Program-made: the position numbers and the translations under genes
NCBI RefSeq assembly: GCF_029603165.1
Contig: NZ_JAQSVC010000001.1
Location: 186,001 to 250,000 of the forward strand
Direction: 5' to 3'
Source: Galbibacter pacificus
GTDB taxonomy: Bacteria; Bacteroidota; Bacteroidia; Flavobacteriales; Flavobacteriaceae
Length of the DNA stretch: 64,000 nucleotides
In this document: one piece after another, positions 35,109 to 44,611 of the stretch
Position numbering within the stretch: position 1 is the first letter of the stretch
How the letters are laid out: each line of letters opens with the position of its first letter
Notes under the pieces: model-generated
The model's input: only the letters and a program-made list of their open reading frames with translations
The model's database searches: none
Told to the model about the DNA's origin: nothing

Positions 35109-35810
35109 TTATAGCGTGATTTTGGCGAGGTAGTTGTAATGTTCGCCTTCGGCCAGAAGCTCGCATTTTAATCCGGCCATTTGGCAAAAAGTCTGCAAGG
35201 TGGTAAAATCTAAATACAGCCAAGTAGTGGTTTCGCGCTCGCCTTTGTATTTTAACGTATATGTAAGTTCGCCGTAATAATCGCCGTCCATGGGGATCCA
35301 CTTTCCGCCATCTTCGTCTTCGTCGAACATGTAAATAATATCGGACGAATCGATAAGGATTTGTCCTTCTTGGTTGAGAAGGCTCTTTAAATGTAGCAGT
35401 TTTTTGGGCACTTCCTTATACTTCCCAAAGATTCCGGTGCCGTTCATCAGTAATAAAATGGTATCGAACTTTTGATCTTTCAGTTGAAAAACATCTTGTT
35501 GAAATGCTTTTTTTACGCCCCGTAATTTGCTGGTTTTTATTGCTCCCTCAGAAATATCAATAGCCGTAACGTCTGCATTTTTTTTCTGAAGGTACAGCGA
35601 ATGACTCCCGGCGCCACAACCAATGTCCAGCACTTTTCCATAAGCATGTTTTAGCGCTGTTTGCTCCAAAGGGGGCATTTCATCAAAACTCCTAAAAAGA
35701 TACAAAATGGGCAGGGTATCTTCTTCAGAAATGGAAGTTTCGGTAAAAATGTCTTCAGAAAAATTATCGTTGAAATAATCTAAAATGGCCTTGCCAAGAA
35801 TGTCTTTCAT
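35109..35810 (-). CDS. Class I SAM-dependent methyltransferase
   Basis: A 233-residue methyltransferase. The SAM-binding motif I is VLDIGCGAGSHSLYL (about residues 56-70), motif II VTAIDISEGAIKTS, and motif III around FDTILLLMNGTGIFGK. The later half (MFDEDEDGGKWIPMDGDYYG) is acidic and of a form seen in small-molecule methyltransferases. The substrate is unknown. Alone on its strand, convergent with queE. Confidence 0.86.
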   Translation of the reverse strand: MKDILGKAILDYFNDNFSEDIFTETSISEEDTLPILYLFRSFDEMPPLEQTALKHAYGKVLDIGCGAGSHSLYLQKKNADVTAIDISEGAIKTSKLRGVKKAFQQDVFQLKDQKFDTILLLMNGTGIFGKYKEVPKKLLHLKSLLNQEGQILIDSSDIIYMFDEDEDGGKWIPMDGDYYGELTYTLKYKGERETTTWLYLDFTTLQTFCQMAGLKCELLAEGEHYNYLAKITL

Positions 35811-35880
35811 TGCTGTAATGTTGAAAGGGATAATAGTTTGTAAAGGTAATGAGATATTTGCTTTTGGTCGGCATAATTAA

Positions 35881-35930
35881 GGGGTTATGTAGTTACGTAG
35901 TTATGAAGCTATGTAGTTATGAGGTAATGG
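35881..35930. repeat. Degenerate GTAGTTATG-type tandem repeat
   Basis: Short imperfect repeats of TATGTAGTTA/CGTAGTTATG fill this part of the gap between the methyltransferase and the cysteine-cluster gene. They resemble the GTTACGCTGTTATG start of the repeat at 8470. Non-coding. Confidence 0.6.
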
Positions 35931-35993
35931 AATTTTTATTGAGATGAATTATAAAAAAAAAATCAGCTAATTGGAGGCTGACGGCGTTCTTTG

Positions 35994-36001
35994 TATCTTT
36001 G
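35994..36001 (+). promoter_or_regulatory. -7 promoter element of the cysteine-cluster gene
   Basis: TATCTTTG with TTGG about 20 bases upstream fits the Bacteroidetes promoter. The longest open frame starts at a TTG inside it (35999), so the true start must be later (ATG 36023). Confidence 0.7.
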
Positions 36002-36022
36002 TTCCTTGAGGAAAAAGGCAGC

Positions 36023-36517
36023 ATGGAACAATTTTTAAAACAGCTCCCGCAATTGGCGAACGACAAAAAAGCGGAAAATAAAAAGTATTTTGCGAAACTT
36101 AAAAAGAAACCGCCAAAGAACTTGGATTATATCATGCAGGAGCTTCATGACGACGAGTTTGAAAAAACAGATTGCCTTACTTGTGCCAATTGTTGTAAAA
36201 CCACGGGCCCGTTGTTTACCAATGCAGATATAGAACGTATAGCCAAGCACCTAAAAGTAAAACCACAACAGTTTATTGACCAATACCTGCAAATCGACGA
36301 AGAAAACGATTATGTGCTCAAGGAAATCCCCTGTACTTTTCTGGATGCCGATAATTATTGTTTAATTTACGATGTTCGTCCAAAAGCATGTAGGGAGTAC
36401 CCGCATACCAATAGAAAGAAATTTCACCAGATAACAAATTTAACATTGAAGAATACCGCTATTTGCCCGGCCGCATACAATATTGTCGAGGAAATGAAAA
36501 AGCGGTTGCCTAAATAA
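36023..36517 (+). CDS. YkgJ-type cysteine-cluster protein
   Basis: A 164-residue protein with the zinc/iron-chelating CxxCxxCC pattern, DCLTCANCC (about residues 49-57), and later conserved cysteines in IPCTFLDADNYCLIY (about 100-115), KACREYPH and AICPAAY. The family (UPF0153/YkgJ) is thought to hold a metal or Fe-S cluster; function unknown. The start at ATG 36023 is about 16 bases after the predicted transcription start; the upstream TTG at 35999 is within the promoter. Confidence 0.88.
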   Translation: MEQFLKQLPQLANDKKAENKKYFAKLKKKPPKNLDYIMQELHDDEFEKTDCLTCANCCKTTGPLFTNADIERIAKHLKVKPQQFIDQYLQIDEENDYVLKEIPCTFLDADNYCLIYDVRPKACREYPHTNRKKFHQITNLTLKNTAICPAAYNIVEEMKKRLPK

Positions 36518-36614
36518 AGAGGAGGTTATTGGACTGACATTATAAAAAAATGGGTTTGAGCGAAAACCTAATTTGGGGCCAAAATAATTTCAATAAAAAT
36601 GTTATCTTGTAATT

Positions 36615-37451
36615 ATGGAAACCTTAATTGCTTATTTCGAGACCATTCCGTCTTCGCACCGGAGCATTATTTTAATATCCGGCATTACATTTTTTTGGCT
36701 ATTGGAATATGGTGTGCCCCTTTTTAAATTTAATTATAAAAAGTTTAAACATGCCCGGCCAAACATTTTTTTTACGTTAACGACCATAATTGTAAATTTT
36801 GTACTGGCCTTTATCCTGCTAAAAACAAGCGATTGGGTCGTTGTGCATAATTTTGGCGTTTTGCAGTGGCTGGAAATGCCTTTATGGGCGACCATATTGG
36901 TTGGACTGCTGTTGTTGGATCTTATTGGGGCATGGTTGGCACATTGGGTACAGCATAAAATAAAACCGTTATGGATGTTCCATTTAATACACCATACCGA
37001 TAATCATGTCGATACAACTACGGCAAATAGGCACCATCCCGGAGAAAGTGTTGTACGTTTTGTATTTACAACCTTGGGTGTATTCATTGGGGGCGTGCCT
37101 ATAGGGATTGTATTGTTGTACCAATCGCTTTCAGTAGTTTTTTCGCAATTTAACCATGCCAATATTAAATTGCCCAAAAAGCTCGATACGGTAATTAGCT
37201 GGATAATTGTGTCGCCCGATATGCACAAGGTTCACCATCATTATGTATTGCCGTATACAGACACCAATTATGGAAATATATTTTCTGTTTGGGACCGCTT
37301 TTTTGGCACGTTCTCCAAAATGAGAAACGAAGATTTAATATATGGCGTCGATACATACCCCGATGTGGATTCCAATACACATATCGGGAAACTTTTAAAG
37401 ATACCTTTCTCAAGATACCGTGCGCCAAAAGGGGCTAAGTTTGAGCAGTAG
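36615..37451 (+). CDS. Sterol desaturase/fatty acid hydroxylase superfamily protein
   Basis: A 278-residue membrane protein with four or five helices and the His clusters of the di-iron hydroxylase superfamily: HWVQHK (about 116), HLIHH (about 128-132), HHPGE and, near the C-terminus, HKVHHHY (about 204). It would hydroxylate or desaturate a lipid in the membrane; the substrate cannot be told. It is related in chemistry, not closely in sequence, to CrtZ. Monocistronic. Confidence 0.9.
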   Translation: METLIAYFETIPSSHRSIILISGITFFWLLEYGVPLFKFNYKKFKHARPNIFFTLTTIIVNFVLAFILLKTSDWVVVHNFGVLQWLEMPLWATILVGLLLLDLIGAWLAHWVQHKIKPLWMFHLIHHTDNHVDTTTANRHHPGESVVRFVFTTLGVFIGGVPIGIVLLYQSLSVVFSQFNHANIKLPKKLDTVISWIIVSPDMHKVHHHYVLPYTDTNYGNIFSVWDRFFGTFSKMRNEDLIYGVDTYPDVDSNTHIGKLLKIPFSRYRAPKGAKFEQ

Positions 37452-37471
37452 TTTTTATGATTTTGAAAAAA

Positions 37472-38707
37472 TCAATCGTAAATCAAATATTTTTTTCTAA
37501 TTTTTTTAAACGAATCCAAATCCTTTTGCCAAGAAGCCCTAATTTCTTCATTGGTTAAGCCGCTTTCTATTTGTTCTTGTAATTTCTCGGTACCGGCATG
37601 AAGGGTGAACGATGAGGTTCTAAAAAAATTAGGTTTGTCGGTACAATGTTGGTATGCCTTGATAACCCATTTCATACTTACCATTTTTGGAGCTTCAATA
37701 TGGCTTAAATCTTCACCGTAACAAACTTCGTCCTGGTGTTTGGGCGATTTAGAACCAAAATTGGGCTTGGGAGTGTAGGTAAATGTAAAATAGTTTTTAT
37801 CCAAAAACGGCGCCCCGTACCTTTGGAACTGAAATTCTGTGCCGCGACCGGCATTTATATGGGTTCCTTCAAAAAAGCCCAAACTTGGATACAATGCAAT
37901 GGATTGGTCATTGGGTAAATTAGGCGAAGGGCGAATGGGTAAACTATAATTGGATTGATGCGTGTAATTTTTTACTGGAATCACCGTTAGATCGCATTGC
38001 ACTCCATTTGCCAGCCAATGTTCGCCATTGAGCATTTTTCCATATTCCCCAATGGTCAGGCCATATACCAACGGAATAGGTATTTTTCCCAAAAAACTGG
38101 TATGCGCCATTTCCAGCATTGGCCCATCCACATAGCTTGCGTTTGGATTTGGACGGTCCAGCACGATAAGCGGAACATTATTTTCGGCGCATGCTTCCAT
38201 GACCAAATGCAGTGTTGAAGTATAGGTATAAAAACGGACCCCAACGTCTTGAATGTCAAAAACAACAATATCCAAGTCTTTTAATTGCTCAGCATCTGGC
38301 TTTCTTGACTTTCCGTACAACGATACAATGGAGAGTCCGGTTTTAGTGTCTTTATTTCCCTTTACGTGTTCCCCGGCATCGGCTTTTCCCCTAAATCCAT
38401 GTTCGGGCGAAAATATTTTTTCTACTGCAATGCCAAGTCCCAGCAAAGAATCTACCAAATGTGTGTGCTTTCCATCTTTTTTAAACAAAACAGATGTCTG
38501 GTTAGCAACAATGCCTACTTTTTTGTTTTTTAACAACGGCAGGTATTCATTTGTTTGGTTGGCCCCCACGACAATTTTTTCTGAAATGTCAACACCGTTA
38601 TTTTCGGTATGTGTGCCCTCTTTTTTTTGTTGATGTCCATTCCCGCAGGAAATCACTAAAAAAAACAATAATAAAAATGTATTTTTGAAGCTTATAAAGT
38701 ATCGCAT
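37472..38707 (-). CDS. namZ: Exo-beta-N-acetylmuramidase NamZ family (DUF1343) lipoprotein
   Basis: A 411-residue lipoprotein (LFFLVISCGNG, cysteine near residue 21). The family pattern is clear: KKVGIVANQTSVL, KIFSPEHGFRGKADAGEHV, SLYGKSRKPDAEQLKDLDIVVFDIQDVGVRFYTY-type core, then PLIVLDRPNPN. NamZ enzymes remove terminal MurNAc from peptidoglycan fragments in cell-wall recycling or feeding, here in the periplasm. The ATG is only three bases from the opposite-strand start of the permease gene. Confidence 0.88.
   Translation of the reverse strand: MRYFISFKNTFLLLFFLVISCGNGHQQKKEGTHTENNGVDISEKIVVGANQTNEYLPLLKNKKVGIVANQTSVLFKKDGKHTHLVDSLLGLGIAVEKIFSPEHGFRGKADAGEHVKGNKDTKTGLSIVSLYGKSRKPDAEQLKDLDIVVFDIQDVGVRFYTYTSTLHLVMEACAENNVPLIVLDRPNPNASYVDGPMLEMAHTSFLGKIPIPLVYGLTIGEYGKMLNGEHWLANGVQCDLTVIPVKNYTHQSNYSLPIRPSPNLPNDQSIALYPSLGFFEGTHINAGRGTEFQFQRYGAPFLDKNYFTFTYTPKPNFGSKSPKHQDEVCYGEDLSHIEAPKMVSMKWVIKAYQHCTDKPNFFRTSSFTLHAGTEKLQEQIESGLTNEEIRASWQKDLDSFKKIRKKYLIYD
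38680..38687 (+). promoter_or_regulatory. -7 element of the permease gene inside namZ
   Basis: TATTTTTG lies on the plus strand 24 bases before the permease TTG start and within codons 7-10 of namZ on the other strand. Confidence 0.5.
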
Positions 38708-38710
38708 AGT

Positions 38711-39946
38711 TTGAATTTAGAATATTTTATCGCCAAACGCCTTATAAAGGGAAAGGAGCATAAAAGTAGTATATCGGCACCAATTATAAAAATTGCAATT
38801 ACAGCAATTGCATTGGGTGTTATCATGATGCTTATTGCCATTGCAACCGGTGTGGGCTTACAACGCAAGATCCGGGAGAAAATTGCGGCTTTTAACGGCC
38901 ATATTCAAATTTATAATTACGACAATAATACTTCGGATGTTTCCATAAACCCAATTTCCATCCACCAAGATTTTTATCCCGAGTTTAAAACCATAGACGG
39001 GATTTCGCATGTGCAGGCAGTCGCCACAAAAGGAGGGATTATCAGGACCGAAAATACTTTTGAAGGAATAATAGCCAAAGGCGTGGGAGCCGATTATAAC
39101 TGGAAGCCTTTTGAAGATTTTCTGGTGGAAGGAAGATTGCCCGAATTTTCAGGGAAAAGAAATGAAGAAGTGCTGATTTCGCAATATTTGGCAAACCGCC
39201 TTAAATTTAAAGTGGGTACAGAGTTTTGGGCCTTTTTCTTAAAAGACGATGTTAGTGATATTCCAAGCCAGATAAAACTTAAAGTGGTGGGGATTTACAA
39301 TAGCGGGTTTAACGATTTTGATGCAAATTACATTTTTATAGACCTGCGCCATATCCAGCGTATGAATAGGTGGAAGGAAGACCAAGTGGGAACTTTTGAG
39401 GTTTTTATAGACGATTTTCATAAAATTCAACAAAAAGGAAGGGAAATATACGGGGTTACCTTATCCACACTCGATTCCCAAACCATTGCCGATAAATATT
39501 ATACCATTTTTGAATGGCTCTCTTTGTTTGATTTTAACATAGCAATCATTATAGTTATTATGATTATTGTTGGCGGAATAAACATGATTACCGCCCTGCT
39601 GGTCCTTATATTGGAGCGAACCCAAATGATTGGGTTGCTTAAAGGTCTGGGGAGCAATAATTGGAGTATTCGCAAGATTTTTCTCTATAATGCAGCATAT
39701 CTTATTGCAATCGGGCTCTTTTGGGGAAACGTTATTGGTTTGGGGCTGTTGTTTTTACAGCAAAAATATGGTTTTATTTCCCTTGATGCCCAAACCTATT
39801 ATGTGTCGCAGGCCCCGGTGTATATACATCCCCTTGATGTCATCATTTTAAACATAGGAGTGCTTGTTTTGTGCATGCTCATGCTATTGGTGCCTTCTTA
39901 TATTATTACTAAAATATCTCCGGCAAGGTCCATAAAATTCGAATAA
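38711..39946 (+). CDS. ABC-transporter permease of the LolC/LolE (FtsX-like) type
   Basis: A 411-residue protein with one N-terminal helix (about 25-48), a large periplasmic domain (50-265) and three C-terminal helices (about 275-300, 325-350, 375-400), the MacB/LolCE topology. MNLEYFIAKRLIKGKEHKSS followed by ISAPIIKIAITAIALGVIMM is the typical flavobacterial start, supporting the TTG start at 38711. LolC/E extracts lipoproteins from the inner membrane, but that role is uncertain here since no ATPase gene (LolD) is adjacent. Confidence 0.87.
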   Translation: MNLEYFIAKRLIKGKEHKSSISAPIIKIAITAIALGVIMMLIAIATGVGLQRKIREKIAAFNGHIQIYNYDNNTSDVSINPISIHQDFYPEFKTIDGISHVQAVATKGGIIRTENTFEGIIAKGVGADYNWKPFEDFLVEGRLPEFSGKRNEEVLISQYLANRLKFKVGTEFWAFFLKDDVSDIPSQIKLKVVGIYNSGFNDFDANYIFIDLRHIQRMNRWKEDQVGTFEVFIDDFHKIQQKGREIYGVTLSTLDSQTIADKYYTIFEWLSLFDFNIAIIIVIMIIVGGINMITALLVLILERTQMIGLLKGLGSNNWSIRKIFLYNAAYLIAIGLFWGNVIGLGLLFLQQKYGFISLDAQTYYVSQAPVYIHPLDVIILNIGVLVLCMLMLLVPSYIITKISPARSIKFE

Positions 39947-40040
39947 ATATAAATAAGTGCTTTTTAATACTTTTTAACTTGACTCTTCCCAAAAGCCTGC
40001 GCTACATTTTATATCTTTAAGGAAATCAATTGTATAGTGT

Positions 40041-41396
40041 ATGGATTATGCAAATAATATATTAGAAACCATAGGGGATACCCCGTTGGTTAAGCTTAAT
40101 AAAATTACCGGTGAAGTAAATGCTTTGGTCTTGGCAAAGGTAGAAACTTTTAATCCGGGCAATTCCGTAAAAGACAGAATGGCCGTAAAAATGGTAAACG
40201 ATGCCGAAGCATCTGGGGCTTTAAAGCCCGGAGGAACCATTATTGAAGGAACCAGTGGAAATACGGGCATGGGGCTGGCTTTGGTTGCCATTGCCCGTGG
40301 CTATAAGCTTGTTTGTGTAATAAGCGATAAACAGTCCAAAGAGAAAATGGACATACTCCGTGCCGTGGGTGCCGAAGTTATAGTTTGCCCAACCAATGTT
40401 GCGCCCGATGACCCACGGTCGTATTATTCCGTATCAAAACGTTTGGCTGAAGAAACCCCAAATTCTTGGTATGTAAACCAATACGACAATCTTTCCAACT
40501 CGCAGGCACATTACGAACAAACAGGGCCCGAAATATGGAAACAAACCGATGGAAAAATAACACATTTTGTTGTGGGTGTTGGTACGGGGGGCACCATCTC
40601 GGGTGTTGGAAAATATTTAAAGGAAAAAAATCCAAACATAAAAATATGGGGCGTAGATGCCTATGGCTCTGTTTTTAAAAAATATCATGAAACAGGTGTT
40701 TTTGATGAAAACGAAATCTATACATACATTACCGAAGGCATAGGGGAAGATATGCTCCCTAAAAATGTAGATTTTAGCATTATAGATGGGTTTACCAAAG
40801 TTACCGATAAAGATGGTGCCGTTTATACAAGGAAACTCGCAAGGGAGGAAGGTATTTTTGTAGGATATTCGGCCGGATCTGCCATTAAAGGGCTGTTGCA
40901 ATTAAAAGAACATTTTAAGCCCGACGATGTGGTTGTGGTACTTTTTCACGATTCGGGAAGCCGGTATATAGGGAAAGTATTTAACGATGACTGGATGCGG
41001 GACCGCGGTTTTTTGGTCTCGGACGTTAAAATGGCCGGGGATTTAATAAAAAGTGCCGAAAATGAATTGATAACCGCCAAGACGGAAGAATTGGTATCGC
41101 ATGCAATAGAACGCATGAAAATCTATAACATTTCGCAAATACCCGTAACGGATTCATCGGGGTTTGTAGGCTCGCTGGACGAATCGGCGCTTTTTAAAGC
41201 TTTTATAGACGATAAGGATATTGCCAATAAGCCCATAAAGGAAATCATGCAGGCACCTTTTCCGATAGTGAAAAAAAACACATCTATTGACGAACTTTCA
41301 AAATTGATAAATAGAGAAAATAAAGCTGTACTGACCAATTTGGGCGATGGGCGTTACCGTATTATTACCAAACACGACATTATAAGTGCTATTTAA
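40041..41396 (+). CDS. cbs: Cystathionine beta-synthase (PLP domain plus CBS pair)
   Basis: A 451-residue fold-type II PLP enzyme. The PLP lysine is in NPGNSVKDRMAVKM (about residues 35-48), the substrate loop is EGTSGNTGMGLA (about 70), and the phosphate loop GVGTGGTISGVGKYL (about 182). Two CBS domains occupy 335-451, ending ITKHDIISAI. With homocysteine it would give cystathionine; O-acetylserine sulfhydrylases lack the CBS pair, so CBS is preferred. It links with metE as competing uses of homocysteine. Confidence 0.92.
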   Translation: MDYANNILETIGDTPLVKLNKITGEVNALVLAKVETFNPGNSVKDRMAVKMVNDAEASGALKPGGTIIEGTSGNTGMGLALVAIARGYKLVCVISDKQSKEKMDILRAVGAEVIVCPTNVAPDDPRSYYSVSKRLAEETPNSWYVNQYDNLSNSQAHYEQTGPEIWKQTDGKITHFVVGVGTGGTISGVGKYLKEKNPNIKIWGVDAYGSVFKKYHETGVFDENEIYTYITEGIGEDMLPKNVDFSIIDGFTKVTDKDGAVYTRKLAREEGIFVGYSAGSAIKGLLQLKEHFKPDDVVVVLFHDSGSRYIGKVFNDDWMRDRGFLVSDVKMAGDLIKSAENELITAKTEELVSHAIERMKIYNISQIPVTDSSGFVGSLDESALFKAFIDDKDIANKPIKEIMQAPFPIVKKNTSIDELSKLINRENKAVLTNLGDGRYRIITKHDIISAI

Positions 41397-41460
41397 ATAA
41401 AAATCAGTAATTTAAGGATTTATAACAATGAGTTTGAAAATTGTTTAAAGCAAAAAAATA

Positions 41461-42543
41461 ATGATTAACAGAAGAGGATTTATAAAAAAATCGGGGCTTT
41501 TGGTAGCAACAAGCTTGCTGCCATATCCTGCCTATTTGTTTGCGCAAAAAAAGCAAAAACTGGGCGTTGCATTGGTAGGATTGGGTTATTATAGCACCGA
41601 TTTATTGGCGCCTGCACTACAGCTAACAAAGTATTGCGAGCTAAAGGGAATTGTTACCGGGAGCCCGGAAAAAATTCCGACCTGGCAGTCTAAATACGCT
41701 ATTAAAGACGGCAATGTATATAATTATGAAAACATGCACGAAATTGCCAATAACAACGAGATAGATGTTGTATACATTGTATTGCCGCCGGCATTGCACG
41801 CAAAATACGCTATTATAGCCGCAAATGCAGGCAAACATGTGTGGTGCGAAAAACCTATGGAAGTTACCGCTGCTAAATGCCAGTCCATAATCGATGCCTG
41901 CCATAAAAACAAGGTTAAATTGGCCATTGGCTACCGCATGCACCATGAGCCCAACACACAAATCTTAATGAAGTGGGCAGAAGCACTTCCTTTTGGGAAT
42001 ATTGAGTATGTTGCGGCCGAAGCAGGATATTTTGATAACAGGACAGACCATTGGAAACAAATAAAAGAATTGGGCGGAGGCGCCATGTACGATATGGGGG
42101 TATACCCGCTTAATGCCATTAGGTATACAAAAGGAATGGAGCCGGTACAGGTAAGTGCTTCGCACGAGACAAGGCGCCCGGAAATATACCAGGAAGTTGA
42201 TGAGACCACAATTTTTGAATTAAAATTTGAAGGCGGCACCATTGCTCAAGGAAAAACGAGTTTAGGCCAAAGTTTTAATAATCTGGAAGCCAGTTGCGAA
42301 GACGGAAGCTATTATTTGCGTCCGTTTCAATCGTATACTGGAGTTCAGGGCAGGGCTAGCGACGGAACGGAATTATTGCCTTTTAAGGGGAACCAACAAG
42401 CCAAACAAATGGATGACGATGCCTTGGCCATTATGCACGACCAGCCCATGTTGGTGCCTGGGGAAGAAGGGTTGAAAGATATTCATATAGTAGAAAAAAT
42501 ATACGAGTCGGCTGCCAACAATAGTAAATGGATTTTTATATAA
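41461..42543 (+). CDS. Gfo/Idh/MocA-family oxidoreductase, exported
   Basis: A 360-residue NAD(P)-dependent oxidoreductase related to glucose-fructose oxidoreductase. The N-terminus MINRRGFIKKSGLLVATSLL looks like a twin-arginine signal peptide, so it is likely exported with its cofactor. The Rossmann motif is VALVGLGYYSTDLLAP (about 38-53), and the EKP catalytic motif is CEKPMEV (about 132). A Gfo-type C-terminal domain follows. The sugar substrate is unknown. Confidence 0.9.
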   Translation: MINRRGFIKKSGLLVATSLLPYPAYLFAQKKQKLGVALVGLGYYSTDLLAPALQLTKYCELKGIVTGSPEKIPTWQSKYAIKDGNVYNYENMHEIANNNEIDVVYIVLPPALHAKYAIIAANAGKHVWCEKPMEVTAAKCQSIIDACHKNKVKLAIGYRMHHEPNTQILMKWAEALPFGNIEYVAAEAGYFDNRTDHWKQIKELGGGAMYDMGVYPLNAIRYTKGMEPVQVSASHETRRPEIYQEVDETTIFELKFEGGTIAQGKTSLGQSFNNLEASCEDGSYYLRPFQSYTGVQGRASDGTELLPFKGNQQAKQMDDDALAIMHDQPMLVPGEEGLKDIHIVEKIYESAANNSKWIFI

Positions 42544-42700
42544 CTAAAATTTGTTAATAAATTGATAATTAACGGAATAAATCAATGTGTTTTTAAATTT
42601 TATTAGGATTTATTATTAATTTTTTTGTAATTTTAGAATACTAATAGCTGCCCCAAATAGATTTTAGGTTTATTTTTATTAACTTTTTAAATTATCAACA

Positions 42701-42832
42701 ATGGGGCAATCTTTACACAACGAATCTTCAATTCTTGTTTACGCATTAAAAGCGGTAGTTTTTCTACTCATCGCTATTTTATCATGGGTATTTATCTCGG
42801 CAATGTTTAGTTTTGTTGGAATACTCGGGTAA
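42701..42832 (+). CDS. Small membrane protein (43 residues)
   Basis: ATG 42701 to TAA 42832 encodes a 43-residue protein with one or two membrane segments (VYALKAVVFLLIAILSWVFI, then FSFVGILG) after a polar start (MGQSLHNESS). The polar head plus hydrophobic body and an AT-rich upstream region suggest a real small gene, but there is no clear terminator or family. It lies 90 bases from the tRNA gene. Confidence 0.5.
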   Translation: MGQSLHNESSILVYALKAVVFLLIAILSWVFISAMFSFVGILG

Positions 42833-42919
42833 ACAACGATAATTTTTATTGGTAAATTAAAGATTTAGAGCATTTAAAGGTTCTTTTAGGTGTTCCGAAT
42901 CTTTTTGTGTTTTGTAAAG

Positions 42920-42991
42920 TAGCCCCGCCAGGACTCGAACCTGGATCTAAAGTTTAGGAAACTTCTATTCTATCCCTTGAACTACGGGGCT
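42920..42991 (-). tRNA. tRNA-Arg (anticodon CCU)
   Basis: The 72-base minus-strand sequence folds as a full cloverleaf: acceptor AGCCCCG with CGGGGCT, D stem GTTC/GAAT, anticodon stem GAAGT/ACTTT with loop TTCCTAA, and T arm CCAGG-TTCGAGT-CCTGG. Anticodon CCU reads AGG, for arginine. The discriminator is A; the 3' CCA is not encoded. Confidence 0.95.
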
Positions 42992-43001
42992 AAAAGAACT
43001 G

Positions 43002-43009
43002 CAAAAATA
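43002..43009 (-). promoter_or_regulatory. -7 promoter element of the tRNA-Arg gene
   Basis: TATTTTTG on the minus strand, followed by CAGTTC and the tRNA about 10 bases later, with TTTG boxes further upstream. Confidence 0.6.
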
Positions 43010-43085
43010 AGATAAAAATGCAAACCCAAAAATTTTATTGGTGTTGGTTTGCCATGCCTTTTTATAATCGATCGTTTTTACTTTG

Positions 43086-43180
43086 CGTCAGCGATAGTAG
43101 CGGCACCCCCAGACGGCACTATGTGCACCTGGGATATATCGGATAGCGCGGTCCCGATGTTTACAGTCGGGGAAACGCCC
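43086..43180 (+). repeat. Dispersed intergenic structured element, copy 3
   Basis: CGTCAGCGATAGTAGCGGCA opens the element; CCCAG…CTGGG encloses a smaller GCACTATGTGC hairpin; ATATCGGATAGCGCGGTCCCGA follows, then a GC hairpin CCCGA…TCGGG and AACGCCC. It fills most of the gap between the tRNA and rocD; the rest of that gap shows nothing definite. Confidence 0.6.
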
Positions 43181-43290
43181 ATAAAACTTTATGGACACTA
43201 AAAAATTTTGTAATTTGCGGCCACTGCATGGATGATTTCTCTCCGTAAGAAGGAATTGTAAAGTTTCACGATTAAAATTTCGATTTCAGA

Positions 43291-44535
43291 ATGGCAGTTT
43301 TGGAAAAATTAACTTCAGATGATGCAATAGCATTAGAGAACAAGTATGGCGCACATAATTATCATCCGCTTCCCGTAGTGTTGAGCAAGGGAGAAGGTGT
43401 GTTTATGTGGGATGTAGAAGGAAAAAAGTATTACGATTTCTTGTCGGCTTACTCGGCCGTAAACCAAGGGCATTGCCACCCGCGCATTATAAGCGCAATG
43501 ATGGAACAGGCAAAAACGCTTACATTGACATCGCGTGCCTTTTACAATGATATGTTGGGAAGGTTTGAGCAGTTTGCTACATCGTATTTTGGTTTTGATA
43601 AGCTTTTGCCAATGAACACAGGTGCAGAGGCTGTTGAAACGGCCATAAAAATCTGTAGGAAATGGGCTTATGAAAAAAAAGGCATCAAGGAACAGGAAGC
43701 GCAGATAATTGTTTGTGAAAATAATTTTCACGGCCGTACAACGACCATTATCTCTTTTTCGAATGATGAAGACGCAAGGAAAAATTTTGGACCCTATACG
43801 CCCGGGTTTATTAAAATTCCTTACGATAATACCGAGGCTTTGGAAAAAGCCCTGAAAGAAAATAAAAATATAGCAGGTTTTCTGGTTGAGCCAATTCAAG
43901 GCGAAGCAGGGGTATATGTCCCAACCGAAGGTTATTTAAAAAAGGCTAGGGCATTGTGCAAGGAACATGGCGTATTGTTTATTGCAGACGAGATACAAAC
44001 GGGAATTGCCCGCACGGGAAAATTATTGGCAGTGGACCACGAAAATGTAAAGCCCGATATGCTTATTTTGGGCAAAGCCATAAGCGGTGGTGCATATCCG
44101 GTAAGTGCGGTATTGGCCAATAACGATATTATGGAAGTAATTAAGCCCGGACAACATGGAAGTACTTTTGGCGGAAATCCGGTGGCCGCAGCAGTGGCCA
44201 TGGAGGCACTCAAGGTTGTAAAGGATGAAAAGCTTGCCGAAAATGCAGAAAAATTGGGGCAATTATTCCGTAGCGAACTCAATAAATATATAGAAACGGG
44301 CACTATTGTAAAATTGGTCCGCGGAAAAGGTTTGTTGAACGCGATTGTAATTAACGACAGCGAAGACAGCTCGACCGCATGGGACATTTGCCTGGCATTA
44401 AAAGAAAATGGTTTGTTGGCCAAACCTACTCATGGCAATATTATACGTTTTGCACCGCCTTTGGTAATGAACGAAGAACAATTGAACGATTGTGTTGCCA
44501 TAATTACCAAAACTTTAAAAGGTTTTGAACAATAA
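43291..44535 (+). CDS. rocD: Ornithine-oxo-acid transaminase
   Basis: RocD transfers the delta-amino group of ornithine to 2-oxoglutarate, giving glutamate semialdehyde for proline or glutamate. The 414-residue class III aminotransferase has [13 protein letters not shown] near residue 55, [13 protein letters not shown] near 108, and the PLP lysine in [18 protein letters not shown] (about 254). The N-terminal [16 protein letters not shown] is characteristic of ornithine rather than acetylornithine aminotransferase. A bidirectional terminator follows. Confidence 0.95.
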   Translation: MAVLEKLTSDDAIALENKYGAHNYHPLPVVLSKGEGVFMWDVEGKKYYDFLSAYSAVNQGHCHPRIISAMMEQAKTLTLTSRAFYNDMLGRFEQFATSYFGFDKLLPMNTGAEAVETAIKICRKWAYEKKGIKEQEAQIIVCENNFHGRTTTIISFSNDEDARKNFGPYTPGFIKIPYDNTEALEKALKENKNIAGFLVEPIQGEAGVYVPTEGYLKKARALCKEHGVLFIADEIQTGIARTGKLLAVDHENVKPDMLILGKAISGGAYPVSAVLANNDIMEVIKPGQHGSTFGGNPVAAAVAMEALKVVKDEKLAENAEKLGQLFRSELNKYIETGTIVKLVRGKGLLNAIVINDSEDSSTAWDICLALKENGLLAKPTHGNIIRFAPPLVMNEEQLNDCVAIITKTLKGFEQ

Positions 44536-44553
44536 ATAAATTTGAACACATAA

Positions 44554-44589
44554 AAAAAGCCTTCCCGGATTTGCCCGGGAAGGCTTTTT
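44554..44589. terminator. Bidirectional terminator, rocD and first PepSY-like gene
   Basis: AAAAAGCCTTCCCGG (44554-44568) pairs perfectly with CCGGGAAGGCTTTTT (44575-44589), flanked by A and T runs in both directions. Confidence 0.92.
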
Positions 44590-44611
44590 AATTACTACCT
44601 AAAACGTATTA

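Noticed and set aside
36615-37451. Sterol-desaturase-like protein considered as a second carotenoid hydroxylase
   Set aside because: It lacks the short CrtZ layout and lies outside the crt operon; only the general His-cluster superfamily can be supported.
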